Origin: Hoeflea prorocentri
Lineage (GTDB): Bacteria; Pseudomonadota; Alphaproteobacteria; Rhizobiales; Rhizobiaceae
Assembly (NCBI RefSeq): GCF_027944115.1
Contig: NZ_JAPJZI010000001.1
Coordinates: forward strand, 3,348,001-3,412,000
Reading direction: 5' to 3'
Length of the DNA: 64,000 nucleotides
The position numbers and the translations under genes were made by a program. Below are positions 47,228 through 58,696 of this stretch, one piece after another; the first letter of the stretch is position 1; every line of letters starts with the position of its first letter. Below the pieces are notes generated by a model. The model had not been told where the DNA came from. It worked only from the letters and a program-made list of their open reading frames with translations, and made no database searches.

Positions 47228-47343
47228 TTGGTGTTTGCCTTTCTCTGGCTTGCTGCCGGCGCTTCGAAGCGGAAGCTCATGGCCACGCCAGCCATAACAG
47301 GTTGCACAGCCGGGGTTAACAGAAAAGAGGGCCCGCCGACCAG

Positions 47344-47790
47344 ATGAATGACCGCCCGATGGATATAGCGCTTGAAGAGGCACGCTCTGCGGCCGCGCGC
47401 AGCGAAGTGCCGGTCGGGGCGGTCGTGGTCAGCAATGGCGTCATCCTCTCGCGGGCGGGAAACCGTACGCGTGAGCGCAACGATGTGACGGCCCATGCAG
47501 AAATCGATGCCATCCGCATGGCCTGCTCCGCCCTCGGTCAGGAGCGGCTTGTTGATTGCGATCTTTATGTCACGCTTGAGCCCTGCACCATGTGTGCTGC
47601 GGCCATTTCCTTCGCCCGTATCCGCCGGCTCTATTTCGGCGCCGAGGACATCAAGGGCGGCGGCGTGGTCAACGGCGTCAGGTTTTTCGATCAGTCGACC
47701 TGCCATCACATACCCGAGGTTTATTCCGGAATTGCGGAGAAAGAGGCATCCGAACTGCTTGTCGGATTTTTCAGGGAAAAGCGGCTCTGA
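47344..47790 (+). CDS. tadA: tRNA-specific adenosine deaminase TadA
   Basis: The protein is 148 aa with the zinc-deaminase motifs HAEIDAI and EPCTMCAAA. It deaminates A34 to inosine in tRNA-Arg(ACG). It is divergent from the rluB gene and followed by a hairpin at 47797. Confidence 0.95.
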   Translation: MNDRPMDIALEEARSAAARSEVPVGAVVVSNGVILSRAGNRTRERNDVTAHAEIDAIRMACSALGQERLVDCDLYVTLEPCTMCAAAISFARIRRLYFGAEDIKGGGVVNGVRFFDQSTCHHIPEVYSGIAEKEASELLVGFFREKRL

Positions 47791-47796
47791 ATGAAA

Positions 47797-47820
47797 ATCG
47801 CCCGGTCATGGCCGGGCGAT
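47797..47820 (-). terminator. Bidirectional hairpin between tadA and the lipoprotein gene
   Basis: ATCGCCCGGTCATGGCCGGGCGAT forms a stem of about 9 bp. On the minus strand it is followed by TTTTCATT, giving a weak T-run, so it best serves the lipoprotein transcript; it also closes tadA. Confidence 0.6.
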
Positions 47821-47845
47821 CAGGTACAATGCTCTTTTCAAGCAA

Positions 47846-48448
47846 TCAGAACGGCCAGAGCTTTCCGACGGACCAGCCCTTTTCCTTTTGCGCGGCCTTC
47901 TTGCGGCGGCGCTCCTTTTTGAATTCGGGTTCGCCAAGATCGTCGGTCGGGGCGGTTTCCGACGGCACACGATAGGCGGTCGGCGGATCGCTCAGGAACC
48001 TGCGTCCCTCGTAATTGCCTTTCTGAAGCGCCTTTGCCTGACGGAACTGCTCACGCTGCTGCGGAGAGACCGTGTCACCACCATTGGCAAGCGGCGAACG
48101 ATAGTTGCCGCGCGCATTTGCCTCAGCCTCATCACGCAGGCGCTGACGGGTTTCCTCCGGCGATTCGGGCCATTGCGGGTTGTCTTTGGACGCAAGACTT
48201 GCTTGCGGCTGCGGCAGGGTCGCACCTTCCGGCGGTTTGACGATTGCAGGGCGCGGCGCATAGGCCACCTCGCTCTGCTTTTTCGGCGGCACAATCGACA
48301 CAAGGTTCGAAAGGTCGTCGATCAACTGCGCATTGGCGGTCTTGTGTGTGCCATAGGTCGGGCTGCTCACACAGCCTGAAAGGATAACCGATGCGGCAAG
48401 CGCGCCGATCACGGCGCATCCTGTGCGATACCCATCTGCTCTCGTCAT
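47846..48448 (-). CDS. Predicted lipoprotein of unknown function
   Basis: The protein is about 200 aa. The N-terminus has basic residues, a hydrophobic stretch and LSGC, a type II signal (lipobox) placing the mature Cys at about residue 26. The rest is hydrophilic, with proline- and glutamine-rich segments and a lysine-rich end (KKERRRKKAAQKEK) followed by a short WSVGKLWPF tail. I recognise no domain. It lies downstream of ileS, where Hyphomicrobiales often have a lipoprotein. An ATG at 48499 with AAGGA upstream is an alternative start. Confidence 0.7.
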   Translation of the reverse strand: MTRADGYRTGCAVIGALAASVILSGCVSSPTYGTHKTANAQLIDDLSNLVSIVPPKKQSEVAYAPRPAIVKPPEGATLPQPQASLASKDNPQWPESPEETRQRLRDEAEANARGNYRSPLANGGDTVSPQQREQFRQAKALQKGNYEGRRFLSDPPTAYRVPSETAPTDDLGEPEFKKERRRKKAAQKEKGWSVGKLWPF

Positions 48449-48551
48449 GCGGTAAGTCCCGTTAATGCCGGATTTGCCATGCATGCCAAATCGGGCCATT
48501 TCTTGACCGTCCTTTTAAACCAATTGGTCCGATTCAGCAATTCACCCTGTG

Positions 48552-51461
48552 TCACAAACGGCCCAATTGCTTCAACTCGTGCAGCGCCTCGGCATCCCGG
48601 GCCGACACATCAGGAAATTCGGAGTCGGATCCGACATCGTCGGTCATGCGCCAGGACCGGGCACATTTACGGCCCGTTGCAAGCGCAGGAACAACGCTGA
48701 CACCGGCAACATCATCAAGCCGGAAGGCATTCTGCGGGCCTTCCGATTTCGAGATTGAAATACCCGATGTGATGCAGATTTCGGCAAAATCCTGCCCGTC
48801 GAGCGCGACCCGGAGGTCCTGATCCATGATATGCACGACCGGCGCCGCTTCCAGCGACGAGCCGATGCGTTTTTCGCGGCGTTCGATTTCCAGCGCTCCG
48901 GTGACAACACGTCGCACCGTTCTGATCTTTTTCCACTTGGCGCTCAGCACATCGTCGCGCCAGCTCTCGGTGACTTCCGGGAACTGCTCCAGATGAATTG
49001 ACCTTGCCTGCGGATGACGCTGCAGCCAGGCTTCCTCCATGGTGAAGGGCAGCATGGGCGCCAGCCAGCAGGACAGGCAGTCGAAAATCGTGCGGACAAC
49101 CTGCAGGGCCGCCTTGCGGCGCACGCTGGACGGCGCGTCGCAATAAAGTGCGTCCTTGCGAATGTCGAAATAGAACGCCGACAGCTCCACATTGGAGAAA
49201 TCGATCAGAGCCCGCGTGATGCGCTTGAAATCGAAATCGTCATATCCCTTGCGCACCAGATCGTCGAGTTCAACGAGGCGATGCAGCATCAGCCGTTCGA
49301 GTTCGGGCATGGCCTCGTAGTCGACCGTCTCACCTTCGTCATGTGAAAGCGAACCGAGCATCCAGCGAATGGTGTTCCTAAGCTTGCGGTAGGCATCGAT
49401 ATTGGTCTGGATATTGGCCTTGCCGAGACGCTGATCCTCCCAATAGTCTGTGGTCATGGCCCAAAGCCGCAGGATATCAGCGCCAGACTGGGCCATGACA
49501 TCCTGAGGCGTGACGGTGTTGCCCTTGGACTTAGACATTTTCTCACCCTTTTCATCCATGGTGAAACCATGGGTGATAACGGTGTCATAGGGCGCCCTGC
49601 CCCGTGTGGCACAGCTTTCCAGCAGGGAGGAGTGGAACCAGCCGCGATGCTGGTCTGATCCTTCCAGATAGACATCGGCCGGCCATTTCAGATCGTCCCG
49701 GTCTTCGAGGGTAAAGGTGTGCGTGCTGCCCGAGTCGAACCAGACATCAAGAATATCGCGAACCTGTTGCCAGCGATCCTGGTCGTTGCGCCCTTCCAGG
49801 AAGCGCTCCTTTGCCCCTTCTGCGAACCAAGCATCTGCACCCTCTTTCTCGAAGGCGTCGACGATGCGTGCGTTCACCGTCTCGTCACGCAGGATCTCGC
49901 CATCCGCATCGGCAAAGACAGCAATCGGCACGCCCCAGGCGCGCTGGCGCGACAGAACCCAGTCCGGGCGGGTTTCGATCATGGTCCGCAGCCTGGTCTG
50001 ACCGGCGGCCGGAACAAACCGAGTGGCATCGATGGCTGCCAGCGCCCGGCTGCGCAGCGTCGTGCCGTCGTCGAACGGCTTGTCCATGTGGACAAACCAC
50101 TGCGGCGTATTGCGGAAGATGATCGGCTTCTTGGAGCGCCAGGAATGCGGATAGGTGTGCTTGAGGCGGCCACGCGTGAAGAGACGATCGGCCTCTATCA
50201 AAGCCGCGATCACCCTTTTATTGGCGTCGCCCTTCTTGCCCTTGTCATCAAGGACCCGCGCAGCGCCGTCGGCGCTCGCCGGTCCGAAACCCGGCGCGTG
50301 ATCGGTGAAATAGCCGTCATCGCCGACCGTAAACGGGATCGACGTATCGATGCCGCGGGCTTCAAGGTCTCGCGCGCTGTCCATCCAGGCATCAAAGTCC
50401 TCGCGACCGTGACCGGGCGCCGTGTGCACAAACCCCGTACCGGCATCGTCGGTGACATGGTCACCATCAATAAGCGGAACATCAAACTCATAGCCCATCG
50501 CCACAAGAGGATGGCCGCAATGCATGGCCTCGAAATCCTGCGCGGAGACATCGGAAAGGCGCTTCATCTCCACCTTGGCCTTGTCAGCGGACTCCTGCGC
50601 CAGACTGTCGGCGAAGATCACTTTTTCGCCGGCCTGCGGGCCGAAATCATTTTCAGCGGCCGTCACTTCGTAAAGGCCGTAGGAAATGCGGGACGAGTAT
50701 GAGATTGCACGGTTGCCGGGGATCGTCCAAGGGGTCGTCGTCCAAATGACGACGGACGCGCCGATCAGCGCGTCAGGGCCGGCAAGAACCGGGAACTTCA
50801 CCCAGATCGTATCGCTTTCGTAGTCGTGGTATTCGACCTCGGCTTCTGCCAGTGCCGTACGCTCGACGACAGACCACATGACCGGTTTGGACCCACGGTA
50901 GAGCTGGCCGAGGGCGGCGATTTTCATCAGCTCGCCGGCAATGCGTGCTTCGGCATGGAAATTCATCGTCGTATAGGGCTTGTCGAAATCACCCTCGATG
51001 CCGAGGCGCTTGAACTCCTCCGTCTGCACATCGATCCAGTGGGCGGCGAATTCACGGCATTCCCGACGGAACTCGTTGACCGGAACCTCGTCCTTGTTCT
51101 TGCCCTTGGAGCGGTACTGCTCCTCAATCTTCCATTCGATCGGGAGACCGTGGCAGTCCCATCCCGGCACGTAATTGCTGTCATATCCGCGCATCTGGAA
51201 GGAGCGGGTGATGACATCCTTCAGGATCTTGTTGAGTGCGTGGCCGATGTGGATATTGCCGTTGGCATAGGGCGGCCCGTCATGCAGGACGAATTTCGGC
51301 CGGCCACGGCTTTCCTCGCGCATCAGCTTGTAGAGGTCCATGTCCTGCCATCTGGCAACGATCTCCGGCTCTTTCTTGGGAAGGCCGGCGCGCATCGGAA
51401 ATTCCGTGTTCGGCAGATTCAGCGTCTTGGAATAGTCTGTCTTTTCGGTCGTCTCGGTCAT
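48552..51461 (-). CDS. ileS: Isoleucyl-tRNA synthetase
   Basis: The protein is 969 aa, a class I synthetase with HIGH ([14 protein letters not shown], about 73), the CP1 editing domain and KMSKS (EKMSKSKGN, about 640). It charges tRNA-Ile. It is on the same strand as ribF and the HAD gene but separated from them by two SDR genes and 241 bases. Confidence 0.97.
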   Translation of the reverse strand: MTETTEKTDYSKTLNLPNTEFPMRAGLPKKEPEIVARWQDMDLYKLMREESRGRPKFVLHDGPPYANGNIHIGHALNKILKDVITRSFQMRGYDSNYVPGWDCHGLPIEWKIEEQYRSKGKNKDEVPVNEFRRECREFAAHWIDVQTEEFKRLGIEGDFDKPYTTMNFHAEARIAGELMKIAALGQLYRGSKPVMWSVVERTALAEAEVEYHDYESDTIWVKFPVLAGPDALIGASVVIWTTTPWTIPGNRAISYSSRISYGLYEVTAAENDFGPQAGEKVIFADSLAQESADKAKVEMKRLSDVSAQDFEAMHCGHPLVAMGYEFDVPLIDGDHVTDDAGTGFVHTAPGHGREDFDAWMDSARDLEARGIDTSIPFTVGDDGYFTDHAPGFGPASADGAARVLDDKGKKGDANKRVIAALIEADRLFTRGRLKHTYPHSWRSKKPIIFRNTPQWFVHMDKPFDDGTTLRSRALAAIDATRFVPAAGQTRLRTMIETRPDWVLSRQRAWGVPIAVFADADGEILRDETVNARIVDAFEKEGADAWFAEGAKERFLEGRNDQDRWQQVRDILDVWFDSGSTHTFTLEDRDDLKWPADVYLEGSDQHRGWFHSSLLESCATRGRAPYDTVITHGFTMDEKGEKMSKSKGNTVTPQDVMAQSGADILRLWAMTTDYWEDQRLGKANIQTNIDAYRKLRNTIRWMLGSLSHDEGETVDYEAMPELERLMLHRLVELDDLVRKGYDDFDFKRITRALIDFSNVELSAFYFDIRKDALYCDAPSSVRRKAALQVVRTIFDCLSCWLAPMLPFTMEEAWLQRHPQARSIHLEQFPEVTESWRDDVLSAKWKKIRTVRRVVTGALEIERREKRIGSSLEAAPVVHIMDQDLRVALDGQDFAEICITSGISISKSEGPQNAFRLDDVAGVSVVPALATGRKCARSWRMTDDVGSDSEFPDVSARDAEALHELKQLGRL

Positions 51462-51702
51462 CGTTCAATCATGCTTTGTTGTGTCGTCAAACCCCGAAGA
51501 GCGGGCTGGAACGGACGTCATTTCACTTCATCTGGGAGTACCGCGCTAGAGGCGGCAAGCAACAGCCCCGGACTTCCCACAGGCCGCCAGTGGCGGCAGT
51601 CAGGAAGCCGGGCCAATAATTCGTATTGCAGTTCCGAAACCGAATTTGGCCAGCATAGTGGCTTGCTTCTATCAATGCCGGCAGCGGGAATAAAGGTTTT
51701 TC

Positions 51703-52446
51703 TCAGTAGACGGTGTGATCGAGTTTTTCAAAGATGACACGGCGCATGATGCGCGTGGTCAAGCCGGGCATCAGCATTCCGGCAATCCTGCCGATTGTTG
51801 CGGGCATGCCGGGATAGAGCAGACTGCGGCGGCGTTTCGCACCGCTCAAGATCAACTGCGCCATGGCGGCCGGGTCCATTCGCTTTTGCGCGTCCGCTCC
51901 GGGCGGCGCATGACGCTCCGCATGCACGGTGCGCAACGGACCGGGAAAAACGGCCATCACATGGATGCCCTTCTTCTTCAGATTGCCCGCTATGCTGCAC
52001 GCATAAACAGCCAGCGCATCCTTGGAGGCGGCATAGACCGTACCGCCCGGATAGCCAGTTGCGTGAGACAGCGAAGAAATGAAAACAAGCTGCCCGCGGC
52101 CTGTGAGGCAGTCGTTTTTCAGCAGGAACGCTGTCATCACCATCGGGGTCTCGAGGTTGACAGTCAAAAGCCGCCCATAGGCATCAGCCGGTATCTCCTC
52201 AAATTTGCCGGTGGCGCTGATGCCTGCATTGTGCACCACAAGATCGAAAGGACCTTCCGCAACGATGCGCGGCAGCAAGCCGTCGACCGCGGCACGGTCT
52301 GACAGGTCGCAGGTGAGCGGCACGAGACCTTCCGCCTGATCCATGGTTTCCCGGTCAATCGCAACGACCTGCGCACCGCGGGCAAGCAGTGCTTGCGTAA
52401 GAGCCAGCCCAAGCCCGGCTGCCGCGCCTGTCACCAGTGCTTTCAT
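51703..52446 (-). CDS. SDR family oxidoreductase (second of a pair)
   Basis: The protein is 247 aa with VTGAAAGLGLAL cofactor motif, HNAGIS, catalytic serine in FISSLSH and YAASK. VVFPGPLRTV and a basic, hydrophobic C-terminus resemble SDRs of unknown substrate. It overlaps the preceding SDR by 4 nt (ATGA). An ancestral duplication is possible, but sequence similarity between the two is modest by eye. Confidence 0.85.
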   Translation of the reverse strand: MKALVTGAAAGLGLALTQALLARGAQVVAIDRETMDQAEGLVPLTCDLSDRAAVDGLLPRIVAEGPFDLVVHNAGISATGKFEEIPADAYGRLLTVNLETPMVMTAFLLKNDCLTGRGQLVFISSLSHATGYPGGTVYAASKDALAVYACSIAGNLKKKGIHVMAVFPGPLRTVHAERHAPPGADAQKRMDPAAMAQLILSGAKRRRSLLYPGMPATIGRIAGMLMPGLTTRIMRRVIFEKLDHTVY

Positions 52447-53153
52447 GCCACTCTCCCCGTCAGCAAGCGGCGCAACCTTGCCGCCAGCATGATCGTGGCG
52501 CTTGGCTTTTCCGTCTCCATCAAGCGGACAATCTCGTCGGCCATCGCCTCGGCGGAGAAGAATAGACGCTCAAGCCGGCCGGGACTGTAGCCCGCCTTCT
52601 CGTGCATGGAAGTGCGGGTGGGGCCGGGATGGATGATCTGCACCGCAATACGGTCCTGCCACTCGGAACGCAGCGAGCGCGCAAGCCCTGAAAGGCCGGC
52701 CTTCGATGCCGCGTAGGACGGCATGTTGGGCGAACCGCGATGGGCAACGGAGCCGATGAGGACGAGTTTGCCATCGCCGGCCTCAAGGAACGGCGCGAGG
52801 CGGTGGATCAGCAGAACCGGCGCCATCAGATTGACATCCAGCGTATTGCGGATCGTCTCACCATCCTCATCGAACACGGACGCATAAATGCCGGTTCCGG
52901 CATTCAGAACCAGCCGGGTCACGGCTTTAACGCCCGCTTCCTCAAGCGCGGCTGCTATCGTATCGGCTGCCTTGGCAGGTTGCGACAGGTCGGATCGGAT
53001 ATAGGAGGCATCCGGCGGCAGGTCGGCGCGGCATTCCTCAGCCGCCTTTCGCCCGGTAACAAAAAGGCGGAAATCAGACTGCATCCGATGGGCGAGCGCC
53101 TGACCGATTCCTCCCGTTGCTCCGGTGATGATAGCTGTCGGCCGTGCATCCAT
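52443..53153 (-). CDS. SDR family oxidoreductase (first of a pair)
   Basis: The protein is about 236 aa with ITGATGGIGQAL, LNAGTG, serine in IGSVAHRG and YAASKAGL. HPGPTRTSM at the substrate loop suggests an NADP-dependent reductase. It begins a few bases after the ribF stop and overlaps the next SDR, so both are probably co-transcribed with ribF. The ATG at 53153 is preferred to the TTG at 53156. The substrate is unknown. Confidence 0.83.
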   Translation of the reverse strand: MDARPTAIITGATGGIGQALAHRMQSDFRLFVTGRKAAEECRADLPPDASYIRSDLSQPAKAADTIAAALEEAGVKAVTRLVLNAGTGIYASVFDEDGETIRNTLDVNLMAPVLLIHRLAPFLEAGDGKLVLIGSVAHRGSPNMPSYAASKAGLSGLARSLRSEWQDRIAVQIIHPGPTRTSMHEKAGYSPGRLERLFFSAEAMADEIVRLMETEKPSATIMLAARLRRLLTGRVA

Positions 53154-53159
53154 CAAAGG

Positions 53160-54143
53160 TCAACCGAAAGCAAGCATGCGGTCCATCGGCCCCAGCGGCC
53201 TGACATCCCCCAGCACAGCCCCGGCGGCTTCGCTGTCACGCCGCATCTGTTTGGTCAGCAGATCGAGGCCATCGAATTTTTCCTCGTCGCGAAGATGGGC
53301 AAAGAAGCTGACGGCACAGTTCTCGTTGTAGAGATCACCCTCGAAATTGAACAGGAATGTCTCCAGCAGCGGCACGCCGTTCTCATCGACCGTGGGCCGG
53401 TAGCCGAAACTTGCAACGCCGTCATGGATCGCGCCGTCGGCCCGGGTGAAGCGGACCGCATAAATACCGGTGCACAGTTCTGCTTCCTGCGGCAGAGCCA
53501 TATTGGCGGTTGGAAAACCGAGCGTGCGTCCAAGTTGCTTGCCCTTCACGACCGGCGCTTCGACGGTGTAGCGGTAGCCAAGCAGCCCGTTTGCCTGAGA
53601 AACATCACCGGCCGCCAGACAGGCGCGAATGCGGCTTGACGAGACAAGCTCGGTGTTTTCATCGGCAAAGGGCTCAACAACCGTGACGTCAAATCCGAAA
53701 CGGGTCCCGGCATCGGTGAGAAATTCGGGGCTCCCCTGCCTCGCCTTCCCAAAGTGGAAATTGAAGCCCGTCACAACATGGCAGATGCCCAGCGCGCCAA
53801 CCAGTACGTCGCCGACGAAACTGTCGGCACTCATCTGCGCAATCTCATGTGTAAAGGGCAGTTCAACGACGCAGGCGAAGCCCATAATGCCGGCAAGCCG
53901 GGCCTTGAGCGGTGCCGGCGTCAGCCGAAAAACCGGTGCATCCGGTTTGAAGAGGGTCCGCGGATGCGGCTCGAAGGTCAGCATCACGGCCGGGACCGAT
54001 CGCCTTTGCGCTTCATCAAGCGCCACCTGAAGCACCGCCTGATGTCCGCGATGCAATCCATCGAAATTTCCGATTGCAACGACGCAGCCACGCAGATCTT
54101 CGGGAAAATCGTCAAGCGACTCGATACGCCTTATCGGATCCAT
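53160..54143 (-). CDS. ribF: Bifunctional riboflavin kinase/FAD synthetase
   Basis: The protein is 327 aa. The N-terminal FMN adenylyltransferase half has GNFDGLHRGHQ (about 27-37) and SSSRIRACLAAGD; the C-terminal riboflavin kinase half has RTLGFPTANM and PTVDENGVPLLETFLFNF. It makes FMN and FAD from riboflavin. It follows the HAD gene by 13 bases. No riboflavin aptamer is visible upstream. Confidence 0.95.
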   Translation of the reverse strand: MDPIRRIESLDDFPEDLRGCVVAIGNFDGLHRGHQAVLQVALDEAQRRSVPAVMLTFEPHPRTLFKPDAPVFRLTPAPLKARLAGIMGFACVVELPFTHEIAQMSADSFVGDVLVGALGICHVVTGFNFHFGKARQGSPEFLTDAGTRFGFDVTVVEPFADENTELVSSSRIRACLAAGDVSQANGLLGYRYTVEAPVVKGKQLGRTLGFPTANMALPQEAELCTGIYAVRFTRADGAIHDGVASFGYRPTVDENGVPLLETFLFNFEGDLYNENCAVSFFAHLRDEEKFDGLDLLTKQMRRDSEAAGAVLGDVRPLGPMDRMLAFG

Positions 54144-54156
54144 AACGCCACCATCG

Positions 54157-55044
54157 TTATCTCAACCGCTGCATCCAGCGAACCGGCCGCGCATCATGCT
54201 GAAGCAGGAAATCCTGCAGCTTTTGCTCATCGACAACAGCGTTTTGCGTATAGTCACGCGTGTGGATTCCATCGGAAATGTAAAGCAGATCGAGCCCGAA
54301 ATCCTGCGCACCCTTTACGTCTGTCGGCATGCCGTCACCGATCGCAAGAACACGGCCCTTGTCCACTCCGACGCGAATGTCGTCCACAGCCGCCATCGCC
54401 GCCTCGTAGATCGGCCTGTGCGGCTTGCCGGATACGAGCGTGCGCCCGCCCATCTCTTCGTAAAGCGCGGCGATTGAACCGGCGCAGGGAATCAGGCGGG
54501 ACCCGCGTTCGACAATCAGATCCGGATTGGCGCAGATAAACGGCAAGTCCCTGCGCTTGAAATCGGCCAGGATCGACCGGTACTCGTCCGGCGTCTCGTT
54601 TTCATCGTCATAAAGGCCCGTGCACACCACTGCGCCCGCTTCGTCAAGGCCGGTTACTTCGACGCCAAGCCCGTCCAGCAGCGCAAAATCGCGGTCCGGT
54701 CCGATGAAGTAAATCCTGTCCGATGCAGCTTCGATAAGCGCCCGCGTGACATCGCCGGAGGTCACGACCCTGTCGAATGCCTCCGGATCCACACCAATGT
54801 GGTCAAGCTGTTCAATCACACCCTGGTGGCGGCGCGGTGAGTTGGTAATAAGTACAACGACACCACCCTGCCGGCGAAAGGCGGCCAGCGCCTCGCCCGC
54901 AAAGGGCCGTGTTTCGACGCCATTGTGCAAGACGCCCCACACGTCACACAGGATGGCGTCATAGTTGGCGTTGAGTTCGGCTAGGCGGTCTAGTCTGTCC
55001 GGCATGTATTTCCAGAGGTCAGGCTTGATGTTGTGCGCAGACAT
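54157..55044 (-). CDS. HAD-superfamily class IIA hydrolase (TIGR01459-like)
   Basis: The protein is 295 aa with HAD motif I LCDVWGVLHNG, motif II ITNSPRR and motif IV GDGMPTDVKGAQ, the latter with the metal-binding aspartates. The family lies next to ribF in many alphaproteobacteria. It may dephosphorylate a flavin precursor, but this is inference from neighbourhood. The start at 55044 is preferred over a TTG at 55068. Confidence 0.87.
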   Translation of the reverse strand: MSAHNIKPDLWKYMPDRLDRLAELNANYDAILCDVWGVLHNGVETRPFAGEALAAFRRQGGVVVLITNSPRRHQGVIEQLDHIGVDPEAFDRVVTSGDVTRALIEAASDRIYFIGPDRDFALLDGLGVEVTGLDEAGAVVCTGLYDDENETPDEYRSILADFKRRDLPFICANPDLIVERGSRLIPCAGSIAALYEEMGGRTLVSGKPHRPIYEAAMAAVDDIRVGVDKGRVLAIGDGMPTDVKGAQDFGLDLLYISDGIHTRDYTQNAVVDEQKLQDFLLQHDARPVRWMQRLR

Positions 55045-55198
55045 TGACCATCGGCGGCAAGAAAACAAGCCCCATTGCGCTGGAATGGCGGAACTTGCAT
55101 TCGTGCCGTGCGCTTCCTATCTCTGCATCGCAAGGCAAGCCTGCGGCGCCCAGCTCCTCATAGAGGTGTCGCTCCCGGTCGAATTTTAGGCAAAATTC

Positions 55199-55227
55199 CT
55201 TGACTCCTCACAGCGCGGTACTTATGT
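55199..55227 (+). promoter_or_regulatory. Heat-shock (RpoH-type) promoter of groESL
   Basis: CTTGAC, 16-base spacer, CTTATGT. This resembles alphaproteobacterial RpoH promoters (CTTG and CYTAT elements). It lies directly before the CIRCE operator and about 95 bases before groES. Confidence 0.7.
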
Positions 55228-55237
55228 CCTGCCTCGA

Positions 55238-55264
55238 TTAGCACTCGATAGTGGCGAGTGCTAG
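55238..55264 (+). promoter_or_regulatory. CIRCE operator (HrcA binding site)
   Basis: TTAGCACTC, 9 bases, GAGTGCTAG: an inverted repeat matching the CIRCE consensus at all positions but the last (A to G). It is the site where HrcA represses groESL at normal temperature. Its place right after the promoter fits repression by blocking initiation. Confidence 0.95.
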
Positions 55265-55318
55265 CATGGTTGACCGGACATACCGTCCGGTCCTGTCATT
55301 TGATCGAGGGTATAGACA

Positions 55319-55615
55319 ATGGCAAAATTGAAGTTCCGTCCCCTGCACGACCGCGTTGTTGTGCGCCGCGTGGAGTCTGAAGAAAAGACAGCCGGCGGTA
55401 TCATCATTCCCGACACGGCGAAGGAAAAGCCGTCCGAAGGCGAGGTTGTCGCCGTCGGTTCCGGTGCCCGTGACGACAGCGGCGCCGTTGTCGCCATGGA
55501 CGTCAAAGCCGGCGACCGCATCCTTTTCGGCAAGTGGTCCGGCACCGAAGTCAAGCTCGACGGCGAAGACCTTCTGATCATGAAGGAATCCGACATTATG
55601 GGCGTTATCGGCTAA
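55319..55615 (+). CDS. groES: Co-chaperonin GroES
   Basis: The protein is 98 aa, with [33 protein letters not shown] (mobile loop) and [23 protein letters not shown]. It caps the GroEL ring during ATP-driven folding. The start at 55319 follows GAGGG; groEL follows after 63 bases in the usual operon. Confidence 0.97.
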   Translation: MAKLKFRPLHDRVVVRRVESEEKTAGGIIIPDTAKEKPSEGEVVAVGSGARDDSGAVVAMDVKAGDRILFGKWSGTEVKLDGEDLLIMKESDIMGVIG

Positions 55616-55672
55616 CCGATTACTTCCAAACCCCATCACAGTATTGAATTCGGGCGTTCCGCCCAGAAGTGA

Positions 55673-57322
<1,650 letters not shown>

Positions 57323-57347
57323 GACCCACTCCAAGATATGTAACGAG

Positions 57348-57375
57348 AAGGCGGCCTTTCGGGGCCGCCTTTTTG
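57348..57375 (+). terminator. Intrinsic terminator of groESL
   Basis: AAGGCGGCC pairs with GGCCGCCTT over TTTCGGG-type loop, followed by TTTTGTTTG. It sits 26 bases after the groL stop. Confidence 0.9.
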
Positions 57376-57394
57376 TTTGTCTGAAGCTTCCGGA

Positions 57395-58099
57395 TCAGGG
57401 ACGCGCGGGAATCTTCAACCCCTTCTGGCTTGCCGGACGCTCAAGGCACCGTTCCAGCCAGGCGGTCACATTGGTGAACCCGTCCAGGCCGACGACATCG
57501 CCGGCCTCGTAAAAATCCCGGACTGTGCGCACCCAGGGGAAGGTCGCGATGTCGGCAATGGTGTAGTCGTCACCCATGATCCACTGACGCCCGGCAAGTC
57601 GCGTCTCGAGAACACCCAGCAAACGCTTCGTCTCATTCTGATAGCGCTCCGTCGGATAGGGATCCGTCACCTTGTCGGCGGCAAATTTGTAGAAATGTCC
57701 GAACTGCCCGAACATCGGGCCGACGCTTGCCATCTGAAAAAACAGCCATTGGATACATTCCAGACGCCCCACGGGGTCGGACGGAATCAGCTTGCCGGTC
57801 TTCTCGGCAAGATAGAGCAGGATCGCGCCTGATTCGAAGATACCGATCGGCTCGCCATCCGGGCCGTCCGGATCGATGAGCGCGGGGATCTTTCCATTCG
57901 GGCTCAGCGACAGAAATTCCGTCGTTTTCTGATCGTCCTGTCCGATATGTGCAAGATGCGCCTCGTAGGGCAGCCCAAGCTCCTCAAGGGCGATCGATAT
58001 CTTGACGCCGTTGGGCGTTGCGAATGAATAAAGCTGGATCTTCCTATCGTCAGTGGGTTTCCAACGCTGCGTGATCGGAAACGAATTCAATGCGGTCAT
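57395..58099 (-). CDS. Glutathione S-transferase family protein (YfcG/YghU-like)
   Basis: The protein is 234 aa. The thioredoxin-like N-terminal domain has IQLYSFATPNGVKISIALEELGLPYEAH, SPNGKIPAL and the ESGAILLYLAEKTGKL helix (glutathione site). The C-terminal helical domain follows. NU-type GSTs of this form often have disulfide-bond reductase activity. It is divergent from a DoxX gene over a 193-base gap that carries a strong palindrome. The start at 58099 has AGGAAGGA upstream. Confidence 0.87.
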   Translation of the reverse strand: MTALNSFPITQRWKPTDDRKIQLYSFATPNGVKISIALEELGLPYEAHLAHIGQDDQKTTEFLSLSPNGKIPALIDPDGPDGEPIGIFESGAILLYLAEKTGKLIPSDPVGRLECIQWLFFQMASVGPMFGQFGHFYKFAADKVTDPYPTERYQNETKRLLGVLETRLAGRQWIMGDDYTIADIATFPWVRTVRDFYEAGDVVGLDGFTNVTAWLERCLERPASQKGLKIPARP

Positions 58100-58210
58100 T
58101 CTGAAAAGTTCCTTCCTCAAGAGGCCTGCCCGGTTTCGGGCTGACCTCAAGATAGGTCTTGTCAGGGAAAATTATAGAGCCGGGTACCAACACAAACCGT
58201 TCTTAAAAAG

Positions 58211-58235
58211 TGAACAATCTGTCATGTATTGTTCA
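58211..58235 (+). promoter_or_regulatory. Palindromic operator between GST and DoxX genes
   Basis: TGAACAAT, 9 bases, ATTGTTCA: perfect 8-bp arms. It lies about 58 bases before the DoxX start and 112 bases before the GST start, in the shared divergent region. It is the kind of site used by LysR-, HxlR- or MarR-type regulators of GST/DoxX stress genes. No regulator gene is adjacent. Confidence 0.6.
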
Positions 58236-58292
58236 TCTATTCCCGCTGTCACGGAACCATATAGTTCCAGCCAACAGAAACCGGAGAACATC

Positions 58293-58679
58293 ATGTCTCA
58301 TTCAACAACAGTCCTTATCGGACGCATCCTGTTGGCCCTCATCTTCATCATGGCCGGGCTCGGCAAAATCGGTGACCCGGCGAACAACGCCGCCTACTTC
58401 GAAAGCCTCGGCTTGCCTATGGCAGCCGTGATGGTTTGGCTGGTTGTTGCCTTTGAGGTGTTGGCTGGCATCGCCATACTGATCGGCTTCATGACACGGC
58501 CTGCCGCCTACCTGTTGGCACTGTTCTGTATCGCTTCGGCACTGCTTGCGCATTTCGATTTCGGCGATCAGATACAGATGATCATGTTCCTCAAGAACCT
58601 TGCGATCGCCGGCGGCTTTCTCGTTCTCGCCGCCAACGGTCCAGGCAGCATATCGCTGGATGCAAAGCGCGCCGGCTAA
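58293..58679 (+). CDS. DoxX family membrane protein
   Basis: The protein is 128 aa with four hydrophobic segments. ILLALIFIMAGLGKI at the N-terminus is the typical DoxX opening, and a central VVAFEVLAGIAILIGFMTRPAAYLLALF is typical of the family. DoxX proteins are linked to redox and thiol stress or respiration. The start at 58293 has GGAGAAC upstream; the open frame from 58053 overlaps the GST gene. Confidence 0.87.
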   Translation: MSHSTTVLIGRILLALIFIMAGLGKIGDPANNAAYFESLGLPMAAVMVWLVVAFEVLAGIAILIGFMTRPAAYLLALFCIASALLAHFDFGDQIQMIMFLKNLAIAGGFLVLAANGPGSISLDAKRAG

Positions 58680-58696
58680 GCCATTGGTGGCATACA

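Noticed and set aside
51462..51702. Possible T-box or leader regulator before ileS
   Set aside because: No T-box core (AGGGTGGNACCGCG-type) or specifier hairpin is visible; alphaproteobacteria generally lack T-boxes.
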